From: Oligosphaera ethanolica
GTDB lineage: Bacteria > Verrucomicrobiota > Lentisphaeria > Oligosphaerales > Oligosphaeraceae
Reading direction: 5' to 3'
Assembly (NCBI RefSeq): GCF_030814695.1
Contig: NZ_JAUSVL010000001.1
Coordinates: 2,640,227-2,704,226 of the forward strand
DNA: 64,000 nucleotides
The number at the start of each line of letters is the position of its first letter. Within the stretch, counting starts at the first letter, position 1. The position numbers and the translations under genes were made by a program. The notes under the pieces are model-generated. The model saw only the letters and a program-made list of their open reading frames with translations, ran no database searches and was not told the origin of the DNA. Below, piece after piece: positions 1-10,308 of the stretch.

Positions 1-417
1 GTCGGCTTCCCCACGGAAAGCGACGACGATTTCGCGCAGACCCGCGATCTCATGGCCCAGGTCGATTTCGACATGGCCTACATCTTCCGCTATTCGCCGC
101 GCAGCGGCACCAAGGCCGCCAAGGACTATCCCGACGACGTGCCCGATGAGGTCAAGCACCAGCGCAACCAGATTCTCCTCGACGACCTCGCGGCCGGGTC
201 GGCCCGCCGCAATGAGCGCTTTCGCGGCCGCGTGCTCGACGTCCTTGTCGAAGGCGTCAGCAAGCGCAACGCCGAGCGTTGGACCGGTCGCACCGACCTC
301 AACAAGGTCTGCAATTTCGTTCCCGTGCCGGGCATCAAACCCGGCGACCTGGTGAAAGTCACCATCACCCGCACGACGGCCAATTCGCTCTTCGGCGAGG
401 CCGTCATGGGGTCCTGA
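1..417 (+). CDS. miaB: tRNA-2-methylthio-N6-dimethylallyladenosine synthase, C-terminal part
   Basis: This is the 3' end of a gene that begins before the window; 138 residues are visible in frame 1. The reading frame is open from base 1, and the visible start VGFPTES plus DMAYIFRYSPRSGT match the end of the radical-SAM barrel of MiaB-type methylthiotransferases. The last ~65 residues (RGRVLDVLVEG ... GDLVKVTITRTTANSLFGEAV) match the RNA-binding TRAM domain. MiaB adds a methylthio group to i6A37 of tRNAs using two Fe-S clusters; the cluster-binding N-terminal half is outside the window. MiaB is preferred over RimO or MtaB from the SPRSGT and TANSLFGE wording, so the subfamily is likely but not certain. 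Confidence 0.85.
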   Translation, partial: VGFPTESDDDFAQTRDLMAQVDFDMAYIFRYSPRSGTKAAKDYPDDVPDEVKHQRNQILLDDLAAGSARRNERFRGRVLDVLVEGVSKRNAERWTGRTDLNKVCNFVPVPGIKPGDLVKVTITRTTANSLFGEAVMGS

Positions 418-493
418 TCACCCAGCACGCGGTGGGGTGGGTCACTCCCGCGCCACCGCGTCGCAATAGCCCGTCTGGCAGGTAGTTCCATTC

Positions 494-3400
494 ATGGATG
501 ATCTTCTCAGTAGCACGTTCAAAGAGCTCCGGATCCTGCTCGCCTTAATCCAACATCCAACACGGATTGACGATCTCGAACAGCTCAGCAAAGCCCTGGC
601 GCAGTTTTTCCCGCAACTGGCGGCGCTGCCCACGGGTGCCTGGCATAAACTCATCAGTCAGGCTGAAAATTACACTCTCGTACTCTGCAGCGACGGCTTC
701 TGCGTCAATCGCGACGAGTACAGTGAAGTCAACGCCCGGGCTTTCCTCGGCCAACGCAAACACGCCGCCGCCGCCGACATTATCGCCCGCGTGCTCGCCA
801 GCCAGGCCGATGCCCAGCAGGGCCAATTGCGCCTGGCCCGCGATCTGCGCAACGCCTTCTACGCCGGCAATGCCGAGCTGATCAAAAACAGCCTCAACAG
901 CCTGAACCAGAACTACCCGGAAAGCTTCGCCACCGGCGAGGCCTTCCAGTTCATCCTGCCGCAGCTGGATGACGACTGGGTCCTGAATCTCTCCCACGAG
1001 CGCCTCGCCATCTGCGCTTGGCAGGTCATACCGCGACTCATCGCGCAGCTGCGCAACGCGCCCCGCTTCCTCAAATGCCTCCTGAACCTCGCCCCGCATC
1101 TACCCCAGGCGGCGCTGTTCCCCCTCGCAGACTGGCTGATTCTGCGCGGGCAGTTCAGTGACGCGGAAAAAATCCTCGCCGCCTGCGATGGCGAGGCCAA
1201 AAAGATGCGCCAAGCCTGGCTGGCCTTCATCCGCGGCCGTAATTCCCAGGCCATCAGCATGTTCATCGACACCCTCTACAGCATCAGGCACAGCGACAGC
1301 GCCCCGGATTACTACTTTCAGACCGTCGGCGGTATCTTCCTCATTTTCGCCTTCATCAAAGACAATACCGCGAGTTCGCTGGCGGCGGCTGAGAACAACG
1401 CCGTGCTGGGCAGCCGGATCAGCAGCTGGTCCTCCGTGTACACGCACTTGCTCGCCTACGTTCGCAAGCGCATCAACCGCGTCGAGGTCATGCCTTGGGA
1501 TCCGGCCCGCCGCAATGGCGGTCTCCCGGCCTTCTTCCATCTGATCTGCGACTACTGGGAGCAGGGCAGTCTCGGCGACGGGCTGCTAAAACGCGCCGAG
1601 ACCATCGCCCAAAACGCCGAAGAACAGGGCTACGCCTGGGTCGCCGACCAATGTCGCGAACTCCAACGCCGCCTGCAGCCCGGCTGGACGCCCGGCGCGG
1701 CGCCCCGGACCGGCGCCGCCGCGCCCGATCCCAGCGTCCTCTGCATCCTCGACTGCGTTGAGGTCCAGCCGCCCTGGCTGGCCGCCATGGAGCGCTTGGA
1801 AGAGCTGCTGAAGAAGCCCGTGGCCGACGCCCGCAGCCGCCTGGTGTGGTTCCTCGATTTTGCCGACGAAACGACGGGCGTCATCAACATCAAGCCCATG
1901 GAACAGCGCCAGACCAAAACCGGCAAGTGGAGCAAAGGACGGATCTTTCCGCTCTGCAAATGCGCCCAGACCGGCATCTGGCCGGACTACCTCAGCGCTC
2001 AAGACCTCTGGGCCTGTAATGTCATCAGCAAGTCGTTGCAGGAACAGCCTGGCGTCTTGGAGAGCAACCCCAGTTCTTTCGTCTGCCAGGAGGCCATCAA
2101 GGCCCTCGTCGGTCATCCCCTGCTTTTTTGGGATGAACAGAAGTCGTCGCCGATCAGTTGCGTGCGCTGCCAGCCCTACTTGCACATTCGCAATCTCGCA
2201 GATCAATTCTGCCTGCGACTGGTGCCGACGCCACCATCACCCGGCCACATCGTCATCGCCAAGGACAGCGACGCGGCCCTGCGCGTCTACAGCTTCAATG
2301 AGCAGTATGTCCGCCTCGCCGAAGCCCTCGGCGAAGAGCTCGTTCTGCCACCAGAAGCGCAACGAAACCTGCCCGATCTGCTTGACAAACTCAGCGGCGA
2401 CTTCATGCTGCTGTCCGATATTCCCCTGGACGTCCTTCGTGGCGCCACGGCCAAGGCCGCCGAGATGCCCTATCTGCGCCTGGCGCCGATGGATCAGGGC
2501 CTCAAAGCCGAGCTGCTTTTCATGCCGTTCACAGACATTGGCCGTTTCTACCCGCCAGCGGCCGGCCCCATCGAACTGGTGATCAATGACAACGGTCGAC
2601 AGCAGCGCATCCGGCGTGACGTCGAACGCGAGCGGGAGCTCGCACAGCAAATTCTGGCGTCCTGCCCCGCGCTGCAGGATGCGGCGACGGGACCGCATGA
2701 CTGGGCCTGGACCATCACCGCCCCCATGGCCTGTTACGACTTCGCCCTGCAGCTCCACGACGTCGCCAGTCTCTGCCAGATCCAATGGCCGGAGGGGTCG
2801 CACCTGAAAGTCAGCCGCGCCATCACCATTAAGGACCTCGTGCTGCGCACCCAGCGCCAGAATGACTGGTTCGCCATCAACGGCGAAGTCCGCGTCAACG
2901 AAAATCTCACGCTGTCCCTGCAGGAAATCCTCCACGCCGCCAAAAACCGCCAGGGCAATTACATCACGCTCGAAGACGGCCAAGTCATCGCCTTGGCCGA
3001 CAACTTCCGCAACCGCCTGGAAGAACTGCAGAATCTCGGCGAGCTGCGCGGGGATCATTTCCGCCTGCACCGTTTCAGCCTGCCCGTGGCGGACCAGCTG
3101 CTGGCCGAATTCAGCGGTTTCGAACGCAGTGCTGACTGGCAGCAGCACGTCGGCGCCATCGCCGCGGCCATGCAGCTCACTCCGGCGTTGCCGGTGGAGC
3201 TCCAGTCGCGTCTGCGCAGCTATCAGCGCGAGGGTTTCACTTGGCTCAGTCGGCTTGATGCGTGGGGCGCCGGTGCCTGTTTGGCTGACGACATGGGCCT
3301 GGGCAAGACCCTCCAGGCCATCACCATGATGCTCAGCAAGGCCACGGAAGGCCCGGCGCTGGTTATTGCGCCCACCTCCGTATGCCATAATTGGCTCCTC

Positions 3401-4585
3401 GAATGCCAGCGCTTCGCGCCGTCGTTGCAGGTGTCCATCTTCGGCAACGGCGACCGCCAGCAGCAGCTGGCCGACATGGGCCCCGGGCAGGTCCTCATCT
3501 GCAGCTACGGGCTCCTGCAAAGCGAAAATGCCGCCTTCCAGAAAGTCCGCTGGCGCATTGCCGTCCTCGATGAAGCGCAGGCCATCAAGAACTACCAGGC
3601 AAAACGCTCACAGGCCGCCCTCAAAATCAACGCCCAGTTCCGCATGGTCACCACTGGCACGCCCGTCGAGAACAACCTCAACGAGCTGTGGGTGATCTTC
3701 CACTTCATCAATCCCGGGCTCCTCGGTAGTCGCGACAGCTTCCAGAAACGCTTCGCCGCACCCATCGAAAAAGAGAACAACCGCGCGGCCGCCCAGCAGC
3801 TCAACGCGCTGCTCCGGCCTTTCCTCCTTCGTCGCCGCAAAGACCAGGTGCTGCTCGAACTGCCGCCCAAGACCGAAATACCCCTCTACGTCGAATTGTC
3901 GGACAGCGAACGGGCCTTCTACGAAGCCCTGCGCCGCGAGCTGATCGCAGAGGTGTCACCGCACCGCGAAGAGAACTCCACCCAGCTGCGCATTCGCGTG
4001 CTCGCGGCTATCACCAAGCTGCGGATGGCCGCCTGCAACCCCCGGCTCGTCCAGGCTGGCCTGGACATCCCCAGTGCCAAAATGGGCGCCTTCACCGAGT
4101 TGCTCGACGAGTTGCTCGCAGGCGGCCACAAGGCCCTCGTCTTTAGCCAATTCGTCCGGCACCTCGATCTGATCCGACCGCTGCTTGACGAAAAAGGGGT
4201 GCGCTACCAGTATCTTGACGGCAGCACCAGTACCAAAGACCGCAGCGCCGCTGTCGAGGCCTTCCAGGCCGGCAAAAGCGATTTGTTCCTCATCAGTCTC
4301 CGCGCCGGGGGCCTCGGCCTCAATCTCACCGCGGCGGATTACGTCGTGCATCTTGATCCGTGGTGGAATCCCGCCGTGGAAGACCAGGCGTCTGACCGCG
4401 CGCACCGCCTGGGCCAGACCAAGGCCGTCACCATCTACCGGCTCATCGCCAAGGACACCATCGAGGCAAAAATCCTCGAGCTGCACCAGCATAAACGCGA
4501 CCTCGCTGACCAGCTCCTCGCTGGCAGCGATACCCCCGGGGCTATCTCCGCCGATGAACTCGTCCGGCTCCTCACCGAACACTGA
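494..4585 (+). CDS. SNF2-family DEAD/DEAH-box helicase with long N-terminal region
   Basis: A 1363-residue protein whose last ~460 residues form a Swi2/Snf2 ATPase: LRSYQREGFTWL near residue 906, Walker A DDMGLGKT near 931, DEAQ (motif II) near 1025, TGTPVENN (motif III), and the second RecA lobe with ALVFSQF near 1213, RAGGLGLNL and DRAHRLGQ (motif VI). Such proteins translocate on double-stranded DNA and remodel protein-DNA complexes. The first ~900 residues are not recognised; they contain a few cysteine pairs (for example CVRC) but no clear SWIM motif. It starts 76 bp after miaB with a modest AGGT Shine-Dalgarno and may be co-transcribed. A 9-bp GGAC repeat begins 21 bp after its stop. 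Confidence 0.9.
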   Translation: MDDLLSSTFKELRILLALIQHPTRIDDLEQLSKALAQFFPQLAALPTGAWHKLISQAENYTLVLCSDGFCVNRDEYSEVNARAFLGQRKHAAAADIIARVLASQADAQQGQLRLARDLRNAFYAGNAELIKNSLNSLNQNYPESFATGEAFQFILPQLDDDWVLNLSHERLAICAWQVIPRLIAQLRNAPRFLKCLLNLAPHLPQAALFPLADWLILRGQFSDAEKILAACDGEAKKMRQAWLAFIRGRNSQAISMFIDTLYSIRHSDSAPDYYFQTVGGIFLIFAFIKDNTASSLAAAENNAVLGSRISSWSSVYTHLLAYVRKRINRVEVMPWDPARRNGGLPAFFHLICDYWEQGSLGDGLLKRAETIAQNAEEQGYAWVADQCRELQRRLQPGWTPGAAPRTGAAAPDPSVLCILDCVEVQPPWLAAMERLEELLKKPVADARSRLVWFLDFADETTGVINIKPMEQRQTKTGKWSKGRIFPLCKCAQTGIWPDYLSAQDLWACNVISKSLQEQPGVLESNPSSFVCQEAIKALVGHPLLFWDEQKSSPISCVRCQPYLHIRNLADQFCLRLVPTPPSPGHIVIAKDSDAALRVYSFNEQYVRLAEALGEELVLPPEAQRNLPDLLDKLSGDFMLLSDIPLDVLRGATAKAAEMPYLRLAPMDQGLKAELLFMPFTDIGRFYPPAAGPIELVINDNGRQQRIRRDVERERELAQQILASCPALQDAATGPHDWAWTITAPMACYDFALQLHDVASLCQIQWPEGSHLKVSRAITIKDLVLRTQRQNDWFAINGEVRVNENLTLSLQEILHAAKNRQGNYITLEDGQVIALADNFRNRLEELQNLGELRGDHFRLHRFSLPVADQLLAEFSGFERSADWQQHVGAIAAAMQLTPALPVELQSRLRSYQREGFTWLSRLDAWGAGACLADDMGLGKTLQAITMMLSKATEGPALVIAPTSVCHNWLLECQRFAPSLQVSIFGNGDRQQQLADMGPGQVLICSYGLLQSENAAFQKVRWRIAVLDEAQAIKNYQAKRSQAALKINAQFRMVTTGTPVENNLNELWVIFHFINPGLLGSRDSFQKRFAAPIEKENNRAAAQQLNALLRPFLLRRRKDQVLLELPPKTEIPLYVELSDSERAFYEALRRELIAEVSPHREENSTQLRIRVLAAITKLRMAACNPRLVQAGLDIPSAKMGAFTELLDELLAGGHKALVFSQFVRHLDLIRPLLDEKGVRYQYLDGSTSTKDRSAAVEAFQAGKSDLFLISLRAGGLGLNLTAADYVVHLDPWWNPAVEDQASDRAHRLGQTKAVTIYRLIAKDTIEAKILELHQHKRDLADQLLAGSDTPGAISADELVRLLTEH

Positions 4586-4606
4586 GGATAGCGGCTGGGC
4601 GTTTTT

Positions 4607-4975
4607 ATGGACGCCATGGACGCCATGGACACCATGGACACCATGGACGCTATGGACACCGCCAGTCAGTCCCCGGTGTCCAAACAGTCCACAACCAGTC
4701 CCCGGTGTCCAAACAGTCCACAACCAGTCCCCGGTGTCCAAACAGTCCACAACCAGTCCCCGGTGTCCAAACAGTCCACAACCAGTCCCCAGTGTCCAAA
4801 CAGTCCACAACCAGTCCCCGGCGTCCAAGGCGTCCATCCCCATGGTCCAGAAAGTCCCCACGGTCCAACCCATGGGATCATGCCTCATGAGTCCGTGAGT
4901 CCTCGCCCCAGCGCAGCGCCAACCGGTCCCTGAAGTCCAGGAAGTCCCCGTGGTCCCATTCGTCCTTTGAGACCG
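4607..4975. repeat. 9-bp and 29-bp GTCC/GGAC tandem arrays
   Basis: The stretch opens with six 9-bp units of the form ATGGACRCY (4607-4660). Five full copies of a 29-bp unit follow (4668-4812, with GTCC words spaced 9 and 11 bp apart), then a degenerate part to about 4975 in which GTCC recurs every 9 bp (for example 4930-4965). The left part is written in GGAC and the right part in GTCC, so the two halves are roughly inverted. No convincing gene is present; reading frames here give only short peptide repeats such as MDA/MDT. Bases 4829-4917 recur inverted at 15776-15866. Confidence 0.9.
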
Positions 4976-5690
4976 GCCATGATCAATCACTCCTATGAAA
5001 CTTGCCGCCTCGTTAGCCTCCCATATGTGCGGCGGCGGGCCGTGGGTTTCCTGCAAATTGTCCCAGCGGAGCGCCGGGTTGTGCACTGACCGATTAAGTC
5101 TCGCGGCCGTGGAGTGGGCGTCTCGCCCACTCCGACAAGACGGCTCATTACACCGTCCTCGTCATCCACGCCGACCGTACCCGGCCCGTCTCCCCCGCCG
5201 CACGAGCCGCTGCTACTCTGGGCCTGCTATAACTCCGCTGCCGCAAAGGTCGGCGGATATCAAGGTCCAATGGCTAGGTGGCGGTTGGCCGTGGGTTTCT
5301 TGCAAATTGTCCCCGGTGTTTTCCCCACCGGGGTGGTTACTCCTATGAAACACGCCGCTTGATTAGCCTCCCATATGGGCGGCGGCGGGCCGTGGGTTTC
5401 CTGCAAATTGTCCCCGGTGTTTTCCCCACCGGAGTGGTTACTTACCGATTACGTCTCGCGGCCGTGGAGTGGGCGTCTCGCCCACTCCGACAAGACGGCT
5501 CAATAAACCGTCCTCGTCATCCACGCCGACCGTACCCGGCCCGTCTCGCCCGCCGCATGAATAGTTACTCCTATGAAACACGCTGCCGCAAAGGTCGCGG
5601 AAATCAAGGTCGGATGGCTGGGCGGCGGCGGGCCGTGGGTTTCCGGCAAATTGTCCCAGCGAAGCGCCGGGGTGTACACTGACCGATTAC
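4976..5690. mobile_element. Truncated/rearranged copies of the GTAATCGGTCAG hairpin element
   Basis: This gap holds four partial copies of the dispersed unit containing CCTATGAAAC ... GGCCGTGGGTTTC ... CAAATTGTCCC (about 4990-5095, 5230-5340, 5341-5440, 5569-5690). The last one ends at CTGACCGATTAC (5679-5690), the terminal repeat of the family. A second module carrying the hairpin GGAGTGGGCG-TCT-CGCCCACTCC occurs twice as a ~100-bp direct repeat (5100-5204 and 5454-5558). A left terminal repeat is not present, so this looks like a truncated or recombined element. No gene is supported in it. Confidence 0.7.
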
Positions 5691-6253
5691 CCCTGGGCGC
5701 GGATTTTTACGCCTTCGCGTTCGTGTTGGCGTTTGACGACGATGACGGGGCAGTCGGCCTGGTCAAGCACGAGCTGTCTTTCCACGCTGGACAGGTCTTT
5801 TTGCACGGAGCTGTCTTTCCAGCCGCAGATGATGATCGCGTCGACCTTGCGTTCGGCGACCAGTTGGAGGATGCTCTGGTGGAAACGGCCCTTGCACATG
5901 ATCGTTTCGACCTCGACGCCGGCCTTGGCGCCGGCGTCCTGCACGTGGATCAGCACGCGCCGGCCCTTGCGCTCCAGGTCCTCTTCGAACTCTTCGCGTT
6001 CTTCCTTGACGAAGATGCGCATCTGCATGAGGTAGTCCATCACGGCGACGTCAATGACGAATGCCGCCAGTAACTCGCAGGACAGATTGGCCGCCAGGCC
6101 GACCGCGAACTGTGCCGCGTCCTGCGACGGTTGTGAGCCATCCACAACCAACAATGCCCGTCGCATGACTGCCGGCGCAGCCGGCGCGGGTTGGTCCTCA
6201 CCCGCCGACTGATCATTTTTGCCGTTTTTCTGCGAGCGTCCAAATAACATCAT
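5687..6253 (-). CDS. Universal stress protein (UspA family)
   Basis: 188 residues. After a ~30-residue polar N-terminal tail, RRALLVVDGSQPSQDAAQFAVGLA matches the first strand and helix of the Usp fold, and the end carries VDAIIICGWKDSSVQ and CPVIVV, the usual UspA C-terminal strands. The middle (residues ~85-110) has an unusually long acidic/basic helix, EEREEFEEDLERKGRR. The G-2X-G-9X-G(S/T) ATP-binding signature is not clear. It lies 52 bp after the V-ATPase D gene on the same strand, so it is probably the last gene of that operon. Its TAA stop falls inside the terminal inverted repeat of the adjacent repeat element. Cytoplasmic; role in stress is a family-level inference. Confidence 0.8.
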   Translation of the reverse strand: MMLFGRSQKNGKNDQSAGEDQPAPAAPAVMRRALLVVDGSQPSQDAAQFAVGLAANLSCELLAAFVIDVAVMDYLMQMRIFVKEEREEFEEDLERKGRRVLIHVQDAGAKAGVEVETIMCKGRFHQSILQLVAERKVDAIIICGWKDSSVQKDLSSVERQLVLDQADCPVIVVKRQHEREGVKIRAQG

Positions 6254-6305
6254 TGGCCTCCAACTTGTTGCTGCTGTTCGGCACGATGCCGTGCTCCGGG
6301 GCGGT

Positions 6306-6995
6306 TCATGGCGTCGTATCCGGTGCGTCGCCGTCGCTCAACTGCGCCTGTTCGGCGGCTTCGGCGGCTTCGGCGGCTTCGGCGAGGCGCTTTTTGACCA
6401 TCTTCATGGTAAAAAACGAATCGAGGTCTTTGCCTTCGAGGACCTCGCCGATGTAGCGCAGGGTATCTTTGTAGTTCGGGATGAAAATATGTTCAAGAGC
6501 ATTGACCCGGCGTTGGGTCTTTTTCAGTTCGCGGGCCAGGAGCCACACGGCGGTTTCCAGTTCAGCGAGCTTCCCGGCGCTTTCCAGCAGCGCGAGAAAG
6601 TCAATCATGGTCTGGTCCACGAGCGAGTCCGTGTCGGCAAAGCCGTATTGCGAGCGGAAGGCGCCCTGTTTGACGCTGAGCGTCGGAATACGGATGCCGG
6701 CCACGACACGCGTGTCAGAATGTACATCATGTTCGTAATTTATGCCATTGGCGATATTGCGCATGTGGTAGTAGCCGTTATGCGATGCGGCTTTGCGCAG
6801 TGTCGCGTAGGCCTTGTGCCGACGCTGGGCCAGCTCCTGCTGCACGACTTTGACGCGGTCGAGGAGCCGCATCAGCTCCATGACCAAGATCTCGCGCTTC
6901 TGCTCCAGCAGGGCAAAGCCCTCGCTGGTCATTTTCAGACTGCGCTTGAGATTGAGCTGGTTGCTCTTGGTTGGGGCGATGTTCAGACGGCTCAT
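6306..6995 (-). CDS. atpD: V-type ATP synthase subunit D
   Basis: 229 residues, with the characteristic subunit D opening SRLNIAPTKSNQLNLKRSL followed by GFALLEQKREILVMELM. Subunit D forms the central coiled-coil shaft (with F) that rotates inside the A3B3 head. The C-terminal half again predicts a long helix (ELKKTQRRVNALEHIFIP). The extreme C-terminus is alanine/glutamate-rich (AEAAEAAEAAEQA). It lies 28 bp after subunit B in the V-ATPase operon. The symbol follows the bacterial/archaeal V-type naming (NtpD/AtpD); it is not the F-type beta subunit. Confidence 0.95.
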   Translation of the reverse strand: MSRLNIAPTKSNQLNLKRSLKMTSEGFALLEQKREILVMELMRLLDRVKVVQQELAQRRHKAYATLRKAASHNGYYHMRNIANGINYEHDVHSDTRVVAGIRIPTLSVKQGAFRSQYGFADTDSLVDQTMIDFLALLESAGKLAELETAVWLLARELKKTQRRVNALEHIFIPNYKDTLRYIGEVLEGKDLDSFFTMKMVKKRLAEAAEAAEAAEQAQLSDGDAPDTTP

Positions 6996-7023
6996 GCTGT
7001 TTTTTCCTGATCACGCACGCTGT

Positions 7024-8433
7024 TCACGGTTTGAATACCGTCGTTGCGGTGTTGCCTTGGTCGTAGTACTGCTTGAGCTCTTCCTCGCTTACCCGCAGCA
7101 GCTCCGCCCGCGGCAAGATCTTGAGCACGTCCCAGCCCAAGGCGAGGGTCTGCTCAATGCTGCGGTTCTCGTATTCGCCCTGGGCCACCACGCGGTTCTC
7201 AAAGGCGTTGCCAAATTTGACGAAGAGCTTGTCCACCGGGCTGAGTTCTTCCTCGCCGATGACTGATGCGAGCGCGCGCACGTCCTTGACCTTTGAGTAG
7301 GCGGCGAAGAGCTGCGAGGCGACATGCGGGTGGTCGTCCCTTGTCCGGCCTTTGCCGATGCCGTCCTTCATCAGGCGCGACAGGGACGGCAGGCCCGCCA
7401 CCGGCGGGTAGATGCCGCGCTGGAACATGTCGCGCTCAAGCACGATCTGGCCTTCGGTGATGTAGCCAGTCAGGTCCGGGATGGGGTGGGAGATGTCGTC
7501 GCTGGGCATGGTCAGGATCGGCATCTGGGTGATACTGCCGGCGCCGCCGCGCAGGCGCCCGGCGCGCTCGTAGAGGGACGCCAGGTCGCTGTAGAGGTAG
7601 CCCGGGTAGCCTTTGCGGCTGGGAATCTCGCCGCGCGCCGTCGCGATCTCGCGCAGGGATTCGCAGTAGTTGGACATGTCGGTGATCAGTACCAGTACGT
7701 GCATGCCCTCGTCAAAGGCCAGGTATTCGGCCAGAGTCAAGGCCGAGCGCGGGGTGATCAGCCGCTCCACCGACGGGTCGTCCGCCAAACTCAGGAACAT
7801 CGCCACGTTGTTGAGCACGCCACTTTGCTCGAAGGAGTCAATGAAAAAGCGCGCGACGTCGTGCTTCACGCCCATGGCTGCGAAGACGATGGCGAAATCC
7901 ACGTCCTCGTTGAGCAGCTTGGCTTGCCGGGCGATCTGCGCGGCAATGCGGTTGTGGGGCAGGCCGTTGCCGGAGAAGATCGGCAGCTTCTGCCCACGCA
8001 CCAGCGTGTTCATCAGGTCGATCGCCGAGATGCCCGTCTGGATGAAATCCCGCGGGTATTCCCGTGCGTAGGGGTTCACCGGCAGGCCGTTCACGTCGCG
8101 CCGTTCAGCGCGCAGCAGCGACGGCAGGCCGTCCTTCGGGCGGCCCAAGCCGTCAAAAATGCGCCCGAGCATGTCCTTGCTCACTGGTATGCGCAGGGAC
8201 GAGCCCAAAAAGCGTGTGCGGGTGCCGGCCGGCGACAGCGCGTCTGAGCCGCCGAAGACCTGCACGACTGCGCTGTGGGACGTCACGTCCAGCACCTGGC
8301 CCAGACGCAACTCGCCATTGGGCGCCGTGATCTCAACCAGCTCGTCATAGGCGACATTGCTGACGCCGTCGACAAAAACCAGCGGGCCGTCGATATTCTT
8401 TACCCCGCAGTATTCGAGACCGGCCATCTTCAT
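7024..8433 (-). CDS. atpB: V-type ATP synthase subunit B
   Basis: 469 residues, normal length for the non-catalytic regulatory B subunit. Recognisable blocks are [16 protein letters not shown] at the N-terminus, [39 protein letters not shown] (the degenerate P-loop region that lacks GKT), and [17 protein letters not shown]. It alternates with subunit A in the A3B3 head. Its ATG overlaps the TGA of subunit A (ATGA), indicating translational coupling, with GGAG nine bases upstream; an in-frame ATG two codons later is an alternative start. Confidence 0.96.
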   Translation of the reverse strand: MKMAGLEYCGVKNIDGPLVFVDGVSNVAYDELVEITAPNGELRLGQVLDVTSHSAVVQVFGGSDALSPAGTRTRFLGSSLRIPVSKDMLGRIFDGLGRPKDGLPSLLRAERRDVNGLPVNPYAREYPRDFIQTGISAIDLMNTLVRGQKLPIFSGNGLPHNRIAAQIARQAKLLNEDVDFAIVFAAMGVKHDVARFFIDSFEQSGVLNNVAMFLSLADDPSVERLITPRSALTLAEYLAFDEGMHVLVLITDMSNYCESLREIATARGEIPSRKGYPGYLYSDLASLYERAGRLRGGAGSITQMPILTMPSDDISHPIPDLTGYITEGQIVLERDMFQRGIYPPVAGLPSLSRLMKDGIGKGRTRDDHPHVASQLFAAYSKVKDVRALASVIGEEELSPVDKLFVKFGNAFENRVVAQGEYENRSIEQTLALGWDVLKILPRAELLRVSEEELKQYYDQGNTATTVFKP

Positions 8434-10226
8434 GCGCGGAGGCTCCTTTCCAATGCATCCAAGCCAGTGCTGATCTGCTGTTCCAGCGCTGCCATGGTCT
8501 GCGTGTCGTCATTCTTGATTTCGCTTTTCATGCGCATCAGCCGTTCCAGGCCGGGCAGGCCGTGGATGTCTGCCAGCGTCGCCCCTTTCTGGATGATCAC
8601 CAGCGTCCGCGTCGCAAATTTCACCAACAGCCGCATCATCCAGCTCTGTTTTTCTGGCGAGCAGTACATATCGATGTCATCGAAGGAATTCTGCTGCAGA
8701 AAGGCGTTTTTGATGATCTCGGCGGTGAAGAGGGTCAGGCGCTGCGAGTCGGGCAGGGCGTCAGGTCCGACCAGCTTGGCGATGTGCTGGAGATTGCTTT
8801 CCTCCTGGAGGATGTCCATGAGGATATCGCGGTTGTTCTTCCAGTTGTGGTCGTGGTTCTTCCACCAGTCGGCAATTTCCACCAGGTACTCGCTGTAGCT
8901 GTTGCGCCAGCTGATCGCCGGGTAATGCCGGGCGTTGGCCAAATCCCGGTCCAGTGCCCAGAAGCAACGGATGAAGCGGCTGGTGTGCTGCGTCACCGGC
9001 TCGGAGAAATCGCCGCCGGGCGGCGACACGGCGCCGATGACGGACACCGACCCCTCGCCGCCCTGCAGGGTTTCCACCCGGCCGGCGCGTTCGTAGAAGC
9101 CTGCCAGGCGCGCCGGCAGGTAGGCCGGGAAGCCCTCGTCCGCCGGCATTTCTTCCAAGCGGCCGGAGAGTTCGCGCAGGGCTTCCGCCCAACGCGAGGT
9201 CGAGTCGGCCATGATGGCGACGTCGTAGCCCATGTCGCGGTAGTATTCCGCCAAGGTGATGCCCGTGTAGATGCTCACTTCGCGGGCGGCCACCGGCATG
9301 TTCGAGGTGTTGGCGATGAGGATGGTCCGTTCCATCAGTGACCGGCCGCTGCGCGGGTCGACCAGCTCGGGGAATTCCCGCAGCACTTCGGTCATTTCGT
9401 TGCCGCGTTCGCCGCAGCCGACGTAGACGATGATCTGCGCGTTGGACCACTTTGCCAACGCCTGCTGGGTCATGGTCTTGCCCGTGCCAAAACCGCCCGG
9501 GATCGCCGCCGCGCCGCCTTTGGCGATGGGGAAGAAGGTGTCGATCACGCGCAGGCCTGTCAGTAGCGGCTCGGCCATCTGCAGGCGCGCGCGGACCGGT
9601 CGCGGTTCCCGCACCGGCCAGTACTGGAACATGGACAGCGGCCACTCGCGGCCATCGGCATCACGCAGGGTCGCGATCGTCTCGGTGCCGCGATAATCGC
9701 CTTCGGTCGCGATGCTCAGCAGCTCGCCGCTGATGCTCGGCGGCACCATGATCTTGTGCAGGATGCTGAGCGTCTCCTGGACCTGCCCGAAAGGCTCGCC
9801 CGCCTGCAGGCGCTGCCCAACAGTCGCCAGCGGCTGAAAGTGCCAGCTCTTCTCCGTGTCCAGCGGCTCGGCCTTTTCGCCGCGCGCGATCATGGCGCCG
9901 CTCTGCGCCGCAATGCGGTCCAGCGGCCGCTGGATGCCGTCGTAAATTGTGCCCAGTAGGCCGGGGCCCAGCCGCACCGACAAGGGCCGGGAGCTGCAGC
10001 GTACCGCTTCGCCGGGTCGCACGCCGCTGGTGTTCTCATAGACCTGGATGGTCACCGCGTTGCCGCGCACTCGAATGACCTCGCCAATCAAATGCAGGTC
10101 GCCGACCTCGACCACTTCGAGCATGCCGGCATGTTCCATGTGCCGAGCCTCCACGATCGGGCCATTTACCCGCGTGATCTCACCGAGGCGCTCGCTGCTG
10201 TTCTTTTTCACTGTATCGCCGGGCAT
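8430..10226 (-). CDS. atpA: V-type ATP synthase catalytic subunit A
   Basis: 598 residues. It contains the Walker A GGFGTGKT at residues ~242-249, the A-subunit non-homologous region upstream (residues ~110-200), and the catalytic-face motifs [14 protein letters not shown] and [14 protein letters not shown], all diagnostic for the nucleotide-hydrolysing V-type A subunit. The ATG at 10226 is chosen over a GTG four codons upstream because GGAG sits about seven bases before it. It is separated from subunit E by 82 bp and overlaps subunit B by four bases. Confidence 0.96.
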   Translation of the reverse strand: MPGDTVKKNSSERLGEITRVNGPIVEARHMEHAGMLEVVEVGDLHLIGEVIRVRGNAVTIQVYENTSGVRPGEAVRCSSRPLSVRLGPGLLGTIYDGIQRPLDRIAAQSGAMIARGEKAEPLDTEKSWHFQPLATVGQRLQAGEPFGQVQETLSILHKIMVPPSISGELLSIATEGDYRGTETIATLRDADGREWPLSMFQYWPVREPRPVRARLQMAEPLLTGLRVIDTFFPIAKGGAAAIPGGFGTGKTMTQQALAKWSNAQIIVYVGCGERGNEMTEVLREFPELVDPRSGRSLMERTILIANTSNMPVAAREVSIYTGITLAEYYRDMGYDVAIMADSTSRWAEALRELSGRLEEMPADEGFPAYLPARLAGFYERAGRVETLQGGEGSVSVIGAVSPPGGDFSEPVTQHTSRFIRCFWALDRDLANARHYPAISWRNSYSEYLVEIADWWKNHDHNWKNNRDILMDILQEESNLQHIAKLVGPDALPDSQRLTLFTAEIIKNAFLQQNSFDDIDMYCSPEKQSWMMRLLVKFATRTLVIIQKGATLADIHGLPGLERLMRMKSEIKNDDTQTMAALEQQISTGLDALERSLRA

Positions 10227-10308
10227 GTTCTTCTCCACTAATCCTGGTCATGCGGCCGCCGTTGCCGGCTGCCGGGTGTCGCATCGCATCGGGTGCCTGC
10301 CGCCGCCA

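Noticed and set aside
2237..3520. 427-codon minus-strand frame opposite the SNF2 gene
   Set aside because: Overlaps conserved helicase motifs on the plus strand and shows composition expected of an antisense frame.
4705..4890. 29-bp tandem repeats as a CRISPR array
   Set aside because: Units are contiguous with no unique spacers, and no cas genes are nearby.
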